DNA from: Mycobacterium kiyosense | GTDB lineage: Bacteria > Actinomycetota > Actinomycetes > Mycobacteriales > Mycobacteriaceae | Reading direction: 5' to 3' | Assembly (NCBI GenBank): GCA_021654635.1 | Contig: AP025179.1 | Coordinates: 1,922,001 to 1,986,000 of the forward strand | Length of the DNA: 64,000 nucleotides | Part shown: piece by piece, positions 63,592 to 64,000 of the stretch | Position numbering within the stretch: the stretch's first letter is position 1 | Layout: each line of letters opens with the position of its first letter | Notes under the pieces: model-generated | Database searches by the model: none | The model's input: the letters and a program-made list of their open reading frames with translations, nothing else | What the model was told of the DNA's origin: nothing | Made by a program: the position numbers and the translations under genes

Positions 63592-64000
63592 TTATCCGGC
63601 GGCCGGTGGACGTGGCATCACGACCGGTCGGAAACCGTATTTGGGTATGGCGCGACGAGCCCGCCGGCCGGCGCCCACCAGCGGCCCGGGATAGGCTCCC
63701 GGTCCGCCCGCGCCGCCTGCACTCGACCCGATGTCGCCGAGACCGGTTGCCGGCAAAGCGGTTCCGGCAGGTGAGACGTTGGCCGCCGACGTCCAGCCGG
63801 ACGGCACCGACAGGTTGCCCACCAAGCGGGCGTGGCCCATGCCGGCGGCGGCACCCATGCCCAGTTCCGGCGAGACGAGCGTCGCCGACTTCAACTCCGC
63901 CAGGTGCGGAGCCACTTCGGCAATTCCGGAGTCGACGCAAGCCTGCGGGTAGAACCCCGCGATGGTTTGCAGCAGGAACTCCGGGTTGAACGGTCCGCCC
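63592..64000 (-). CDS. PPE-SVP protein, C-terminal part (runs off the window)
   Basis: About 135 C-terminal residues are visible. They include the SVP motif [20 protein letters not shown] and the typical end [20 protein letters not shown] followed by G and TAA at 63592-63594. The upstream part ([20 protein letters not shown]) belongs to the PPE linker; the N-terminal PPE domain lies beyond base 64000. It is upstream of, and in the same direction as, the other PPE-SVP gene, 20 bases away, so the two are probably co-transcribed. No break is seen here. Confidence 0.85.
   Translation of the reverse strand, partial: GGPFNPEFLLQTIAGFYPQACVDSGIAEVAPHLAELKSATLVSPELGMGAAAGMGHARLVGNLSVPSGWTSAANVSPAGTALPATGLGDIGSSAGGAGGPGAYPGPLVGAGRRARRAIPKYGFRPVVMPRPPAAG

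Overview
The window is GC-rich actinobacterial DNA from a mycobacterium. Two PPE-SVP genes at the right end, an mce locus (two YrbE and six Mce proteins), LdtMt2, a CmrA-type mycolate reductase, an oligoribonuclease and the BkaR regulon support this. From bcp to citE the backbone has the same gene order, inverted, as the M. tuberculosis segment Rv2498c to Rv2521. The main differences are an mce locus between ldtB and orn, a stretch of about 11.5 kb between the DUF3618 gene and the tRNA-Lys/ldtB pair, and no bkdABC genes after citE. The exact species cannot be read from the sequence.

Left part (1-11,624). This is a decayed accessory region. A minus-strand operon (DUF417, flavodoxin-like reductase, ECF sigma factor, zinc-finger anti-sigma factor, DoxX) is frameshifted in every gene except the anti-sigma factor. 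Next come a frameshifted creatininase and XRE-regulator pair, then a degraded actinomycete integrative and conjugative element (small conserved protein, FtsK/TraB translocase, RepSA-like replication initiator, serine recombinase). The element abuts a DUF222/HNH (13E12-type) gene that breaks off exactly at the recombinase end. Almost every gene here needs one to four frame changes to be read, in sharp contrast to the rest of the window.

Middle part (11,801-38,299): bcp, a DUF3618 protein, an SDR/DUF3556 pair, an ABC importer of the nitrate/sulfonate class, a frameshifted small protein, a large LuxR/ATPase regulator, a divergent acyltransferase/TetR pair with a palindromic operator, a repeat protein, tRNA-Lys, ldtB, an MPT64-like secreted protein, then an overlapping minus-strand mce operon with a divergent TetR gene. 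The mceA copy carries two opposite 1-nt frameshifts. A DUF1508 protein and tRNA-His with a clear intrinsic terminator follow.

Right part (38,348-64,000): orn, a HerA-like ATPase, cmrA, an MFS transporter, a proline-rich membrane protein, then bkaR and the branched-chain catabolic genes fadD35, scoA, scoB, accD1, accA1, fadE19, a MaoC-like dehydratase and citE. Two copies of one operator-like motif lie in front of bkaR/fadD35 and scoA. Then come a class III cyclase, a PucR regulator divergent from an EthA-like monooxygenase, a Tat-exported FAD oxidase, an NRAMP-related transporter coupled to a soluble MgtE-N/CBS protein, and two PPE-SVP genes. The complete PPE gene is interrupted by an in-frame amber codon.
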